64,000 nucleotides of DNA from the NCBI GenBank assembly GCA_017466805.1, contig JAFTTN010000088.1, positions 1 through 64,000 of the forward strand, written 5' to 3'. This DNA comes from Clostridia bacterium (lineage in GTDB: Bacteria > Bacillota > Clostridia > Oscillospirales > CAG-382). The notes beneath the pieces are model-generated. The model was not told the DNA's origin, searched no databases, and saw nothing but the letters and a program-made list of their open reading frames with translations. The position numbers and the translations under genes are program-made. Below are positions 8,795-17,549 of this stretch, one piece after another; the stretch's first letter is position 1, and each line of letters opens with the position of its first letter.

Positions 8795-10210
8795 ATGAAG
8801 ACCTTCGGGATAAAAGCGGTAATATTTATTCTTATACTCTGCCTTGCCGTTCCGTCGGTCTGCTCAGCCGAAAACGGCTCTGCCGTTAATATATCGGTTG
8901 CCTGCTCGGGCGATATTCGCATCGGCGGCGAGGCTGTGGTAAAAATTGCGGTTTCAAAGCCGTCACAAGCGCTCGAGGGAATCGAATTTATACTTAAATA
9001 CGAAAAAACCGGTATCGAGCCGCTTTATACCGAAAACAGCGAAGACGGCAGAGAGCTCGATATTCTCGTCACCTCGATGCCTTCCGGCTGGGAGCAGATG
9101 AGCATTCATTCCGAAAACGGATATTATCACTTCCGCTTCGCACAGAAGGACGGCGAAAGCAACCTGCTCGACGAGGATTGCGAGCTTGCGCTCGAAATTC
9201 CGTTTGCGATAACGAAAGCGGGGGTTTTCGATTTCACCGTCGAAAGCGAAAGCATTATCGCGGTAGCGGCGGACGAAGGCTCGAGCCTGCTTTGCGGTAT
9301 CGGCGGAAAAGCCACCGCAACCGTTGCGAACGAATCGCAAAAGCTTATCGCTTCGCTTTACGGAAGCGCAGAGGCGTTCGAGGACGGCAGCTACGCTCTT
9401 AAAATACGTGTTACGAACATACGCGATACCGAAGGAATTATTGCTTTTAGCTTCGATTTAAAATACGACAAAGCCGTTTTCATACCGAAAATAACCGCGA
9501 ACGACCAAGAGCAGATGAACGCATTTATTACCGAAGCGCCCCAAAGCAGTTGGGAGCAGATGTGCTCGCTCGATATAGAAAACGGGGTTTACACGCTGCG
9601 CTTCGCGGCGAAAACGGCGGAATCGCTTACCGAATCCGAAAGGCTTTTAATCGATAATTCGGTTTTGCTTACGATTCCGTTTAAGGTTATCGCACCCGAG
9701 GGCAATATTGCCGAATTCGTTATCGAAAGCGAAAGCATACGCGCGCTGAACAACGCAAACGGCGTAATTTACGGTGCGGGAAGCAGTCTTTTGGTAACCA
9801 CCGAAAAAGCGGAAATCGGAGTTATTCCCGACCATTTGGGCTATGAAATTATCGACGGATACCTGCACCATATCGCCGAAAAAACAGACGTTTCGGAGTT
9901 TTTGGGCGAGCTGAACGGCTTTTACCTTTCCGATAGCGAGGGCAACGAAATAGAAGGCGGCAACGTTTGCTCGGGTTATATATTAACCGACGGAATAAAC
10001 GGATATACCGTTGTGGTGCTCGGCGACGTAAACTGCGACGGCATTGCGGACACCTACGATTATATTCTTGCAAAGCGCATATATTTCGAAACCTACGTTG
10101 CAAGCGAGCTGCAAACGCTTGCCGCCGATATAAACGGCGATAAAAAGGTAGACCAATACGATTATATTCTTATAAAGCGCCATTATTTCGGCACTTACGT
10201 GATTGCTTAA
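8795..10210 (+). CDS. secreted protein with two cohesin-like domains and a C-terminal dockerin
   Basis: This 471-aa protein has a Sec signal peptide (about 1-25, ending CSA) and two tandem beta-rich repeats (about 28-170 and 186-340) that share GWEQMSIHSENGYYHFRF / SWEQMCSLDIENGVYTLRF. They resemble cohesin/carbohydrate-binding-like jelly rolls. The last 62 residues are a type-I dockerin-like duplication: DVNCDGIADTYDYILAKR and DINGDKKVDQYDYILIKR, each a Ca2+-binding F-hand-like loop. Cohesins and dockerins mediate assembly of cell-surface enzyme complexes, and a protein with both could be an adaptor. No cellulosome enzyme is nearby. I chose the ATG at 8795 for its GGAAAGGA site and signal peptide; the frame stays open upstream into rsmI. 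Confidence 0.7.
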   Translation: MKTFGIKAVIFILILCLAVPSVCSAENGSAVNISVACSGDIRIGGEAVVKIAVSKPSQALEGIEFILKYEKTGIEPLYTENSEDGRELDILVTSMPSGWEQMSIHSENGYYHFRFAQKDGESNLLDEDCELALEIPFAITKAGVFDFTVESESIIAVAADEGSSLLCGIGGKATATVANESQKLIASLYGSAEAFEDGSYALKIRVTNIRDTEGIIAFSFDLKYDKAVFIPKITANDQEQMNAFITEAPQSSWEQMCSLDIENGVYTLRFAAKTAESLTESERLLIDNSVLLTIPFKVIAPEGNIAEFVIESESIRALNNANGVIYGAGSSLLVTTEKAEIGVIPDHLGYEIIDGYLHHIAEKTDVSEFLGELNGFYLSDSEGNEIEGGNVCSGYILTDGINGYTVVVLGDVNCDGIADTYDYILAKRIYFETYVASELQTLAADINGDKKVDQYDYILIKRHYFGTYVIA

Positions 10211-10211
10211 T

Positions 10212-10655
10212 ATGAAAAGATTTTTAATTGCTTTAATCGCGCTTGCTTTTATGCTTCCGCTCTGCGCCTGCACCGAAAGCTACGAGCGCGCCGACGAATA
10301 CGCAAACAAATTTATAACCGCTCTGCTCCTGCGCGACGAGGAGGCGATGAAGCAATATCTTCATCCCGATTATGCTTCCGAATCGCTCCCCGACGACAAA
10401 TTTTACGAAACGCTCGAAAAGCAGTTTTTAACCGTCGGGCACCCTTTAACCAATCTTAGCGGAGTAGGAAAATCGAAAATTAAGGATATGGACGAGGATA
10501 TGATGCGCTGCACCTATATCGCACGGGTAAACGAGCTTTTTTATACCGTAGAGCTGATTATTCTCGATAACGATAACGGATACGGAATCGTTTCGGTCGC
10601 AATGGTATTGAATACCGAGCTTGACTATTATTACCAAGAATCTATGGGTGAATAA
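10212..10655 (+). CDS. small lipoprotein, NTF2-like fold suspected
   Basis: The 147-aa product has a signal peptide with lipobox LCAC (Cys about residue 20), then a domain starting YADEYANKFITALLLRDE... that resembles small NTF2-like lipoproteins of the DUF3887/DUF4878 type. It starts one base after the dockerin gene stop and ends at the ATG of the YitT gene, so it belongs to that operon. Function unknown; a role at the outer membrane face next to the dockerin protein is inference. Confidence 0.65.
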   Translation: MKRFLIALIALAFMLPLCACTESYERADEYANKFITALLLRDEEAMKQYLHPDYASESLPDDKFYETLEKQFLTVGHPLTNLSGVGKSKIKDMDEDMMRCTYIARVNELFYTVELIILDNDNGYGIVSVAMVLNTELDYYYQESMGE

Positions 10656-11525
10656 ATGCTGAAAAAAATTCCGAGAGCCTTAAAAAACTATATTTTGGTC
10701 ACAATCGGCTGTGTTCTCTACGCCGCGGGCGTTTCGCTGTTTCTTGCACCGAGCGAGCTCGCATCGGGCGGGGTTTCGGGTATTGCCATAATTATAAACA
10801 GCATTATCGATTTTCTTCCCACGGGTACCTGGGTGGTAATTTTGAACGTTCCGATAATGATTGCGGGCGTTTGGAAGCTTGGCGCAAAAATTTTGATCCC
10901 CACCTTTTATGCGCTCGGCGTAAGCGCGGTGGCAATGAACCTTTTCGAGCTTTTCTTTCCGCCGGTTACCGATAACGTTTTGCTTGCCTGCGTTGGCGGC
11001 GCGGTTTTGGTTGCGGCGGGTATCGGTCTTGTTTTCCGCGGCGGCGCAACCACTGCGGGCACCGATATTATAGTAAAGCTTTTGCGTTTAAAGTTCCAGC
11101 ATATTTCCACGGGCGCAATATTCCTTTTCACCGACGGGCTTATATGTCTTGCATCGGGACTTGTGTTTGGGGATATAGACAAGGCGCTTTACGCCGGAAT
11201 TGCGGTGTTTATACAAATGTACGTGCTTAATGTGGTGCTTTACGGCTCCGACGAGGCGCGTATGGTTTATATAATAAGCGAGCGCGACGAGGAAATCGCC
11301 GAAAGGCTTTTGAAGGAGGTCGACGCGGGCGCAACCTTCCTGCGCGGAAACGGCGCATATACCGGAAAGGACCGCAAGGTGCTTATGTGTGCGCTTCGAA
11401 TGCGTGCGGTCCCCCAAGCGCGCGAAATTATAAAGCAGGTCGACAGCGACGCGTTCGTTATCGTCACCAAGGCGACGAACGTGTTCGGTGAAGGCTTTAA
11501 AAGTCACGTCGAGGACGATTTATGA
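10656..11525 (+). CDS. YitT-family membrane protein
   Basis: This 289-aa protein has five or more membrane helices in the first two thirds (the DUF161 or YitT region; SELASGGVSGIAIIINSI, FRGGATTAGTDII) and a C-terminal cytoplasmic DUF2179 domain (about 205-285). The family is widespread in Bacillota but its transport substrate is unknown. The start directly abuts the stop of the preceding lipoprotein gene, and the end overlaps the FkbM gene by four bases (ATGA). Confidence 0.9.
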   Translation: MLKKIPRALKNYILVTIGCVLYAAGVSLFLAPSELASGGVSGIAIIINSIIDFLPTGTWVVILNVPIMIAGVWKLGAKILIPTFYALGVSAVAMNLFELFFPPVTDNVLLACVGGAVLVAAGIGLVFRGGATTAGTDIIVKLLRLKFQHISTGAIFLFTDGLICLASGLVFGDIDKALYAGIAVFIQMYVLNVVLYGSDEARMVYIISERDEEIAERLLKEVDAGATFLRGNGAYTGKDRKVLMCALRMRAVPQAREIIKQVDSDAFVIVTKATNVFGEGFKSHVEDDL

Positions 11526-12592
11526 TATTCGATATCATTTCAAAAATCCCCTCGGTATGCGAAAGCTTGAAATCGGAAGCGCTTCCGATATTTCTGTACG
11601 GAATGGGCAACGGCGCCGAAAAGATATACGCCTACCTTTGCCGAAACGGTATTGAAATAAGCGGCGTGGTTGCATCGGACGGATTTGTGCGCGGTCAAAG
11701 CTTTCTCGGGCACGAGGTTGTTTCGATAAGCGAAGCCGAGGAAAAGCACGGAAGACTTTGCTTGGTAATCTGCTTTGGCACAGAGGGCGAAAAATCACGT
11801 TTTTTAAAGGAGCTTGCAAAAAAGCACCGAATAGTATCGCCAAATCTTCCCGTGTTTGGCGAAGGCGCTTGCGACAAGGAATATATACTTGCCAACGCCG
11901 ACCGATTCGAGCGGGTATACGGTATTTTGGAGGACGAGCAATCGCGCAGCCTGCTTTTATCACTGCTTAAATACAACGCAAGCGGCGATATAAGCTATCT
12001 CGAAATCAACAACGGGCTGGTTCCGCCAAAGGATTTTTATTCGCACAAAATGCGTCATATCGATATCGGCGCATACGACGGCGACACGGTAAACGAATTT
12101 ATCGGCTACAACGACGAATATTCGGATATAATTGCGTTCGAGCCGGATAAAGCAACCTATAAAAAGCTTTTGAAGAATACAACCGGCCTGCGCGGCGTAA
12201 AATGTATAAACGGCGCGGCGGGCAGGAAAAACGGCAAAATAGGGTTCAGCTCGGGCGGGGGGCGCGCCTCGCACTGCGGCGAAGGCGAGGACGCCGAATG
12301 CTATTCGGTCGACGAATATTGCGGCTATACGCATATTGCGGCAAACGGCACCCCCGTCGGCAGTATAAAAATCGATGCCGAGGGTATGGACGAAGCGGTG
12401 ATTTGCGGCGCAGTAAACACCATATACTGCTGTAAGCCGAGCATTTGCGTTGCACTTTACCACCGCGCATACGATATCATCGATATCCCCTTGCTTTTGC
12501 GAATGCACAACCGCAAATATAAATTTTATTTACGAAAAAAGGAATATATTCCCGCTTGGGATATATTTTTATACGTAACGGAGGGCAAATAA
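11522..12592 (+). CDS. FkbM-family methyltransferase
   Basis: The 356-aa protein has an N-terminal nucleotide-binding-like region (LYGMGNGAEKIYAYL near residue 25) and a C-terminal SAM-dependent FkbM domain with motif I DIGAYDGDTVNEF (about 180), IAFEPD, and IKIDAEGMDE. FkbM enzymes O-methylate sugars or lipid-linked glycans, so a surface-glycan substrate is plausible but unproven. It overlaps its neighbours by ATGA and TAATG, indicating coupled translation. Confidence 0.85.
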   Translation: MIFDIISKIPSVCESLKSEALPIFLYGMGNGAEKIYAYLCRNGIEISGVVASDGFVRGQSFLGHEVVSISEAEEKHGRLCLVICFGTEGEKSRFLKELAKKHRIVSPNLPVFGEGACDKEYILANADRFERVYGILEDEQSRSLLLSLLKYNASGDISYLEINNGLVPPKDFYSHKMRHIDIGAYDGDTVNEFIGYNDEYSDIIAFEPDKATYKKLLKNTTGLRGVKCINGAAGRKNGKIGFSSGGGRASHCGEGEDAECYSVDEYCGYTHIAANGTPVGSIKIDAEGMDEAVICGAVNTIYCCKPSICVALYHRAYDIIDIPLLLRMHNRKYKFYLRKKEYIPAWDIFLYVTEGK

Positions 12593-13095
12593 TGGCTTTT
12601 AAGGAAATAAAGACCGAAGAACTTAACAACAACGTTTTTGGCGATATCGGCAAGAAATGGATGCTGATAAGCGCGCAAAAGCCCGACGGCAGTATTAATA
12701 CGATGACTGCAAGCTGGGGTGCAATGGGCGTGCTTTGGAACAAAAACGTATTTTTCTGCTTTGTAAGGCCCCAGCGCTACACCCACGAATTTACCGAAGC
12801 GAGCGACAAAATTTCGATATCCTTTTTCGGCGAGGAATACCGCGACGCTTTAACGCTTTGCGGCAGAAAAAGCGGCAGAGATTGCGATAAAATATCGCTT
12901 GCCGGGCTTACCCCGTTTGCAGAAAACGGCAACGTTGGATTTAAAGAGGCCGAGCGTATTATTTACGGCAAAAAGATTTACGCAGGCAAATTGGACCCGA
13001 AGGCGTTTATTTCGGAGGACATCGAAAAGCACTACAACGGCGATTACCACACCGTTTATATTTGTGAAATAGAAAAGATTGAAGAAAAGGAATAA
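12592..13095 (+). CDS. flavin reductase-like FMN-binding protein
   Basis: The 167-aa product resembles the flavin reductase-like split-barrel family, which binds FMN. The typical region is NTMTASWGAMGVLWNKNVFFCFVRPQRYT, broken here as NTMTASWGAMG and FVRPQRYT. The start ATG overlaps the FkbM stop (TAATG). Its electron donor and partner enzyme are unknown. Confidence 0.8.
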   Translation: MAFKEIKTEELNNNVFGDIGKKWMLISAQKPDGSINTMTASWGAMGVLWNKNVFFCFVRPQRYTHEFTEASDKISISFFGEEYRDALTLCGRKSGRDCDKISLAGLTPFAENGNVGFKEAERIIYGKKIYAGKLDPKAFISEDIEKHYNGDYHTVYICEIEKIEEKE

Positions 13096-13101
13096 AAACC
13101 A

Positions 13102-14385
13102 ATGCAGGCAAGCCAATTTATAACCGCGGTTAAAGGCGGAAAATACGATAACAGCATTAAAAAGCTTTATCCCAACAAGGATATTAACGACAGAAAGGAC
13201 CGTATTTTAAAGCTCGCAAACGATTTCGTATCGCTTTACGGCGACCTTGATATTACCCTTTTTTCCGTTCCCGGCAGAACCGAGCTTTCGGGCAACCACA
13301 CCGACCACAACAACGGCCGCGTGCTTGCCGCATCGGTGGATATAGATATTATCGCCATTGCCGCAAGGGTGGATGAGCCGATTGTTAAAATAAAATCGGT
13401 CGGCTACCGCGAGGACTGCGTGGATATTTCCGCTCCCACGCCCGAATCTGTGCGCAAGGGCAGCTCCTCGGCTATAATCGCAGGCATTGCCGATTATTTC
13501 TACAAGCAGGGCTACAGCTGCGGCGGCTTTTACGCCCATACCACCAGCGACGTTATGACAGGCTCGGGACTTTCCTCCTCTGCCGCGTTCGAGGTAATGT
13601 GCGCGCGCATATTCTCGGAATTTTACAACAACGGCGAAATTCCCGCACTGGAGCTTGCAAAGGCAGGCAAATATGCCGAAAACGAATATTTCGGTAAGCC
13701 TTGCGGTCTTATGGACCAGGCGGCGTGCGCTTCGGGCGGGTGCTTGTGGATGGATTTCGAAAACAGCCTTAACCCCAAAACCGAAAAAATCGATTTTGAC
13801 CTTAATAAATACGGCTACAGCCTTTGTATAGTCAACACCGGCGGTAACCACGCCGACCTTACCGACGATTACGCATCGGTGCCGACCGAAATGAAATCGG
13901 TTGCCGCGCTTATGGGCAAGCAAACGTTAAGAGCCTGCGACGAGGACGATTTTATGGGAAGAATCTCCTATATGCGCTCGATCGTCGGCGACAGAGCGAT
14001 AATGCGCGCAATGCATTATTTTGCCGAAAACAAGCGTGTTAATATGCAAAAGGAAATGCTTTTGCGCAACGATTTCGACGGATATCTAAATTACGTAAGC
14101 CTTTCGGGCAATTCCTCGTTTAAATTTTTGCAAAACGTTTACACCAACAAAAACGTCGAGGAGCAGGGTATTTCGCTTGCGCTTGCAATAACCGAGCACT
14201 TCGGTGCGGTTTGCCGTGTTCACGGCGGCGGATTTGCAGGCACGGTGCAGGCTTATATAAAAAACGATTGCGTTGCCGATTACAAAAGGGCTGTCGAGTC
14301 GGTGTTCGGCGAAGAAAGCTGTCAGGTATACACTATTCGTCCCTACGGTGCCGCATCGGTTAGCGAAAACTGCATAAACGGCTGA
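13102..14385 (+). CDS. galK: galactokinase
   Basis: Galactokinase phosphorylates alpha-D-galactose at O1, the entry step of the Leloir pathway. This 427-aa GHMP kinase has the signature PGRTELSGNHTDHNNG (about 57-72), the ATP loop GSGLSSSAAFE (about 155) and GKPCGLMDQ. The protein is somewhat longer than the usual 390 aa because of an N-terminal extension of about 40 residues. No galT or galE is adjacent, so the rest of the pathway must lie elsewhere. Confidence 0.9.
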   Translation: MQASQFITAVKGGKYDNSIKKLYPNKDINDRKDRILKLANDFVSLYGDLDITLFSVPGRTELSGNHTDHNNGRVLAASVDIDIIAIAARVDEPIVKIKSVGYREDCVDISAPTPESVRKGSSSAIIAGIADYFYKQGYSCGGFYAHTTSDVMTGSGLSSSAAFEVMCARIFSEFYNNGEIPALELAKAGKYAENEYFGKPCGLMDQAACASGGCLWMDFENSLNPKTEKIDFDLNKYGYSLCIVNTGGNHADLTDDYASVPTEMKSVAALMGKQTLRACDEDDFMGRISYMRSIVGDRAIMRAMHYFAENKRVNMQKEMLLRNDFDGYLNYVSLSGNSSFKFLQNVYTNKNVEEQGISLALAITEHFGAVCRVHGGGFAGTVQAYIKNDCVADYKRAVESVFGEESCQVYTIRPYGAASVSENCING

Positions 14386-14395
14386 TTGTCCGAAT

Positions 14396-15193
14396 ATGGA
14401 AAAGGCGAAAATTTGTATTCTGTTTTCCTCCTCGAAGGGAAATTGCACCTATATTAAATACGGCGACGACGAAATACTTATCGATTGCGGCGTTTCGGCA
14501 AGGTCGATAGAAAACGCGCTGAAAAGCATTGGCACGGGGCTAAAAAACATTAGCGCGATTTTTATCACGCACGAGCACAACGACCATATCTGCGGGCTCG
14601 GCACGATAACCAAGTATTACAATATCCCGATATACGCGCCCGAGGCAAGCTGTAACTACATATACGAAAGAATGCCGAGCCACAAGCCCTTGATCGCGCT
14701 GTGCAACGGCAAGGCTGTCGAGCTTAAAAGCCTCGCGCTGTGCCCGATTGCCACCCCGCACGATGCGCGCGGCAGCGTTGGCTTCCGTATACGCGCGGGC
14801 GAGGAAAAAATCGGGTATTTTACCGATATAGGTCATCTTTCAGAAGGGGTTTTGCGCGGGCTTTCGGGATGTGAAAGGGTTATTATCGAATCCAACCACG
14901 ATATCGAAATGCTAAAAAGCGGGCCCTACCCCTACCCATTAAAGCAACGCATATTGGGCGAGCGCGGCCATCTTTCCAACGAGCTTTGTGCGCGGCTTTT
15001 GCCGCATTTGGCGAACCACGGAGCACGCTCGTTTGCGCTGGCGCATTTAAGCGAGGAAAACAACCGAACAGAAATTGCATATAACGAAAGCCTTGCTTCG
15101 CTTTGCGAAAGCGGATTCGAGGTAAACACCGAAAGCAAGGAAAGCCTAAAGCTTGTGGTTGCAAGCGTTTGCGGTGTATGCGAGGTTAAATAG
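14396..15193 (+). CDS. walJ: WalJ/YycJ-like metallo-beta-lactamase-fold hydrolase
   Basis: The 265-aa product begins with the family hallmark LFSSSKGNCTYIKYG and carries the zinc motif THEHNDH near residue 58, plus FTDIGHL and ESNHD. WalJ/YycJ proteins are exonuclease-like MBL-fold enzymes usually linked to the walRK cell-wall regulon, but no walRK genes are present here. It is the last gene of the plus-strand run and is followed by a terminator. Confidence 0.85.
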   Translation: MEKAKICILFSSSKGNCTYIKYGDDEILIDCGVSARSIENALKSIGTGLKNISAIFITHEHNDHICGLGTITKYYNIPIYAPEASCNYIYERMPSHKPLIALCNGKAVELKSLALCPIATPHDARGSVGFRIRAGEEKIGYFTDIGHLSEGVLRGLSGCERVIIESNHDIEMLKSGPYPYPLKQRILGERGHLSNELCARLLPHLANHGARSFALAHLSEENNRTEIAYNESLASLCESGFEVNTESKESLKLVVASVCGVCEVK

Positions 15194-15198
15194 AAAAG

Positions 15199-15236
15199 AA
15201 TAACGCTTAAGACCTTTGCTCTTGAGCGTTATTTTT
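15199..15236 (+). terminator. intrinsic terminator after walJ-like gene
   Basis: A stem of about 13 bp (AATAACGCTTAAG / CTTGAGCGTTATT, one wobble) is followed by TTTTT. Confidence 0.8.
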
Positions 15237-15242
15237 GGTTGA

Positions 15243-15264
15243 ATATGCTTCAACCTTCGGTTGA
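15243..15264 (+). repeat. ATATGCTTCAAC-N4-GGTTGA palindromic motif, copy 1
   Basis: The motif contains a TCAACC / GGTTGA inverted repeat and overlaps the -35 box (15261-15266) of the next gene. The same arrangement recurs at 22731 and 38398. Confidence 0.55.
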
Positions 15265-15289
15265 CAACCGCAAAGAAAAGATATATAAT
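15261..15289 (+). promoter_or_regulatory. perfect sigma-A promoter for second solute-binding gene
   Basis: TTGACA (15261-15266), exactly 17 bases and TATAAT (15284-15289): a full consensus match. AGAGGA at 15323-15328 is the ribosome binding site. Confidence 0.85.
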
Positions 15290-15333
15290 AGTTTAGCTGT
15301 TTTTGAAAAGCATTTATCGAAAAGAGGATTATT

Positions 15334-16839
15334 ATGCTAAAACGTATTGCTTGCTTAATGCTTTGCCTTATGTTTGCCGCATCGGCAGTGCTTCTTGTCG
15401 GCTGTAACGGCGATGGCGATGAAAGCGCGGCATCCGAAGGCTCGAGCACACAAAGCGACAAGGACTTTTCCAACGAGGTTAAAAACTGGGGTGGCGAAAC
15501 TATTACCATTCTCGGCTACAAGGGTGAATTTGCCTTCCACAGCGTGCAGATTGCACCCGAAGAACAGACCGGCGAAGCGGTTAACGACGCCTTCTTCGAA
15601 AGAAACTCCAAAATCGAAGAGCTCTACGGACTTAATATAAAATGCGTTCTTCCCGAATCGGGACAGGACACCGGCGTGCTTATTAAAAACGCGGTTATGG
15701 GCGGCACCACCGATTACGATGCAGTGGTCGCACCGCTTTACATATTCGGTCTTTATCTTCCCGACGACCTTTTTATCGACCTTAAATCGATAAACAACGG
15801 CTATATCCATCTCGAAGAGGCTTGGTGGGACCAAGCGCTTCAAGAGCAATGCTCGGTTAACGATAAGCTTTTCTTCGTTGCGGGCGATGCATTGGTAGAG
15901 GACGATGAAGCTACCTGGGCAATGTTCTTCAACAAGCAGATGTATAACGCCAACGCAGACCTTGCCGCACACGGCAGCCTTTACGATATAGTAAAGGAAG
16001 GCAAATGGACGCTCGACGTTATGTACGAAATGATTACCGCCGTTGAATACAGCACCGGCGAAGCGAAGGTATGGCACCCCACCTCCGACGATAAATGGGG
16101 TATGGTTGGCCAGTTCCTCGATTTCTATTTGTTTATGCAGGGCGCAGGTCAAACTCTTGTCGACAACTCCGGCGATAAGCCCGTGCTCCGCGGCGACAGC
16201 GAGGAAAACGTAAACGCATTCTTTGCGGTTGCAGAGGTGCTTTACGATAACGAAAACGTCGGTATCGCAGAAAGCCACGTTTCCTGGGCAGACGGTCACC
16301 CCTATCAGATGAAGCGTCAGATTTTCGGTAACGGCAACGCACTCTTTATGCCCAACCAGCTTGCAGTAATCGGTCAGCACGAAATAAGCAACGCCGATAT
16401 TTCGTTCGGTCTGCTTCCGATGCCCAAGCGCGACGAGGCGCAGGATTACTACACCTCGGGCGTAGAAATTTACCACTATTCCGCAATCGCTATCCCCACC
16501 ACCACCGTCGGTGCAAAGCTCGATGCAACCACCTATGCGCTCGAGGCTATGGCATACTACGGCAACCAGATAGTTAACCCCGAATATTACGAGCGTACTC
16601 TTACCTACCGCCGTATCCAAGACGACGAATCGGGCGAAATGCTTCAATATATTCTTAACAACAGAACCTATGATATGGGCGCTATCTTTAACTTTAAGGG
16701 CGGAGAAAATATGGCGGGCACGCTCGGCTTCTACACCAACCTTATTATGAACTACAGCACCGATATTACTTCGCAATGGGAATCCTCGGTCAACTCCTTC
16801 CAGACCGGTATCGATAATTTCGTAGAGCAGTGCTATTAA
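15334..16839 (+). CDS. extracellular solute-binding lipoprotein, paralog of the one at 993
   Basis: The 501-aa lipoprotein has lipobox LVGC (Cys about 24) and a Ser/acidic linker, then a solute-binding fold beginning NWGGETITILGYKGEF. It aligns along its length with the protein at 993-2540. It stands alone between two terminators, behind a perfect consensus promoter, so it is probably strongly expressed. No transporter subunits are adjacent. The palindromic motif over its -35 box may be an operator. Confidence 0.85.
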   Translation: MLKRIACLMLCLMFAASAVLLVGCNGDGDESAASEGSSTQSDKDFSNEVKNWGGETITILGYKGEFAFHSVQIAPEEQTGEAVNDAFFERNSKIEELYGLNIKCVLPESGQDTGVLIKNAVMGGTTDYDAVVAPLYIFGLYLPDDLFIDLKSINNGYIHLEEAWWDQALQEQCSVNDKLFFVAGDALVEDDEATWAMFFNKQMYNANADLAAHGSLYDIVKEGKWTLDVMYEMITAVEYSTGEAKVWHPTSDDKWGMVGQFLDFYLFMQGAGQTLVDNSGDKPVLRGDSEENVNAFFAVAEVLYDNENVGIAESHVSWADGHPYQMKRQIFGNGNALFMPNQLAVIGQHEISNADISFGLLPMPKRDEAQDYYTSGVEIYHYSAIAIPTTTVGAKLDATTYALEAMAYYGNQIVNPEYYERTLTYRRIQDDESGEMLQYILNNRTYDMGAIFNFKGGENMAGTLGFYTNLIMNYSTDITSQWESSVNSFQTGIDNFVEQCY

Positions 16840-16883
16840 TATAAAAGCAGCTCTTTACGCCCCAAAAAGTAAATATAAAAGAA

Positions 16884-16919
16884 ACAGTGTACTTTCTAAA
16901 CGGAAGTACACTGTCTTTT
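16884..16919. terminator. bidirectional terminator
   Basis: An 11-bp perfect stem (ACAGTGTACTT / AAGTACACTGT) has T-rich tails on both strands, serving the solute-binding gene and the convergent YgjV-like gene. Confidence 0.8.
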
Positions 16920-16936
16920 TACAGGGATAGAGATTT

Positions 16937-17482
16937 TTATTGTGTTTTCTTTCTGTCCAAGCGTATCATTGCGGATATTATCGAAACCAACGCGAGTATT
17001 TCGCATATTATTCCGCCGATTGCAAAATTTACTATATTGTATACCAACCACGAGGGCGAGCAGATAAGCGCCATTCTTCGCACGGTGCGGGGCGATTTGC
17101 GGTAAAAGCCGATTCCCGAAGCGAGCATTGCAACTATCGGCAAAAATTCAAGTATTAAATTAACCGCGTTGGGCTCTTTATCGAACACCAAAAAGGTAAG
17201 CAGATAAGATATAACCGACAAAGCGCCGAAAACGATAAACCATATAAATTTATCCGAGCGGAATCTTTTTTCGTTAGAATAAACCAGCGCGCGTATTGCG
17301 CCGATAGCGTTTAAAAACCCGCCGACCACCGCGCCGATCATAAACATATTAACCGTAAACAGCGTTGCGCCGAAAAGCTGTAATATAATTATACTGCGTT
17401 GCTTTTTCATTTGGTAGGAAATAATATTCAGCGTCATAGCGACGATTCCTATTCCCTGTGCGACAATCTGGTAGGTATCCAT
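16937..17482 (-). CDS. YgjV-family inner membrane protein
   Basis: The 181-aa protein has five or six predicted membrane helices, with QGIGIVAMTLNIISYQ at the N-terminus and QLFGATLFTVNMFMIGAVVG next, as in the Imp-YgjV family. Its function is unknown. It is monocistronic and divergent from the dGTPase-like gene. Confidence 0.75.
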   Translation of the reverse strand: MDTYQIVAQGIGIVAMTLNIISYQMKKQRSIIILQLFGATLFTVNMFMIGAVVGGFLNAIGAIRALVYSNEKRFRSDKFIWFIVFGALSVISYLLTFLVFDKEPNAVNLILEFLPIVAMLASGIGFYRKSPRTVRRMALICSPSWLVYNIVNFAIGGIICEILALVSIISAMIRLDRKKTQ

Positions 17483-17504
17483 AAATAAACCCTTTTTTGT
17501 GTTA

Positions 17505-17533
17505 TTGCTTTATTTGTAATTTTGTGTTAGAAT
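17505..17533 (+). promoter_or_regulatory. sigma-A promoter for the dGTPase-like operon
   Basis: TTGCTT (17505-17510), 17 bases and TAGAAT (17528-17533). GAGGTGA precedes the ATG at 17550. Confidence 0.65.
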
Positions 17534-17549
17534 AAGCCGAGGTGAGAAA

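Noticed and set aside
15355-16776. Long minus-strand frame opposite the second solute-binding gene
   Set aside because: Same antisense artefact of biased codons; the plus-strand lipoprotein has a promoter, ribosome binding site and lipobox.
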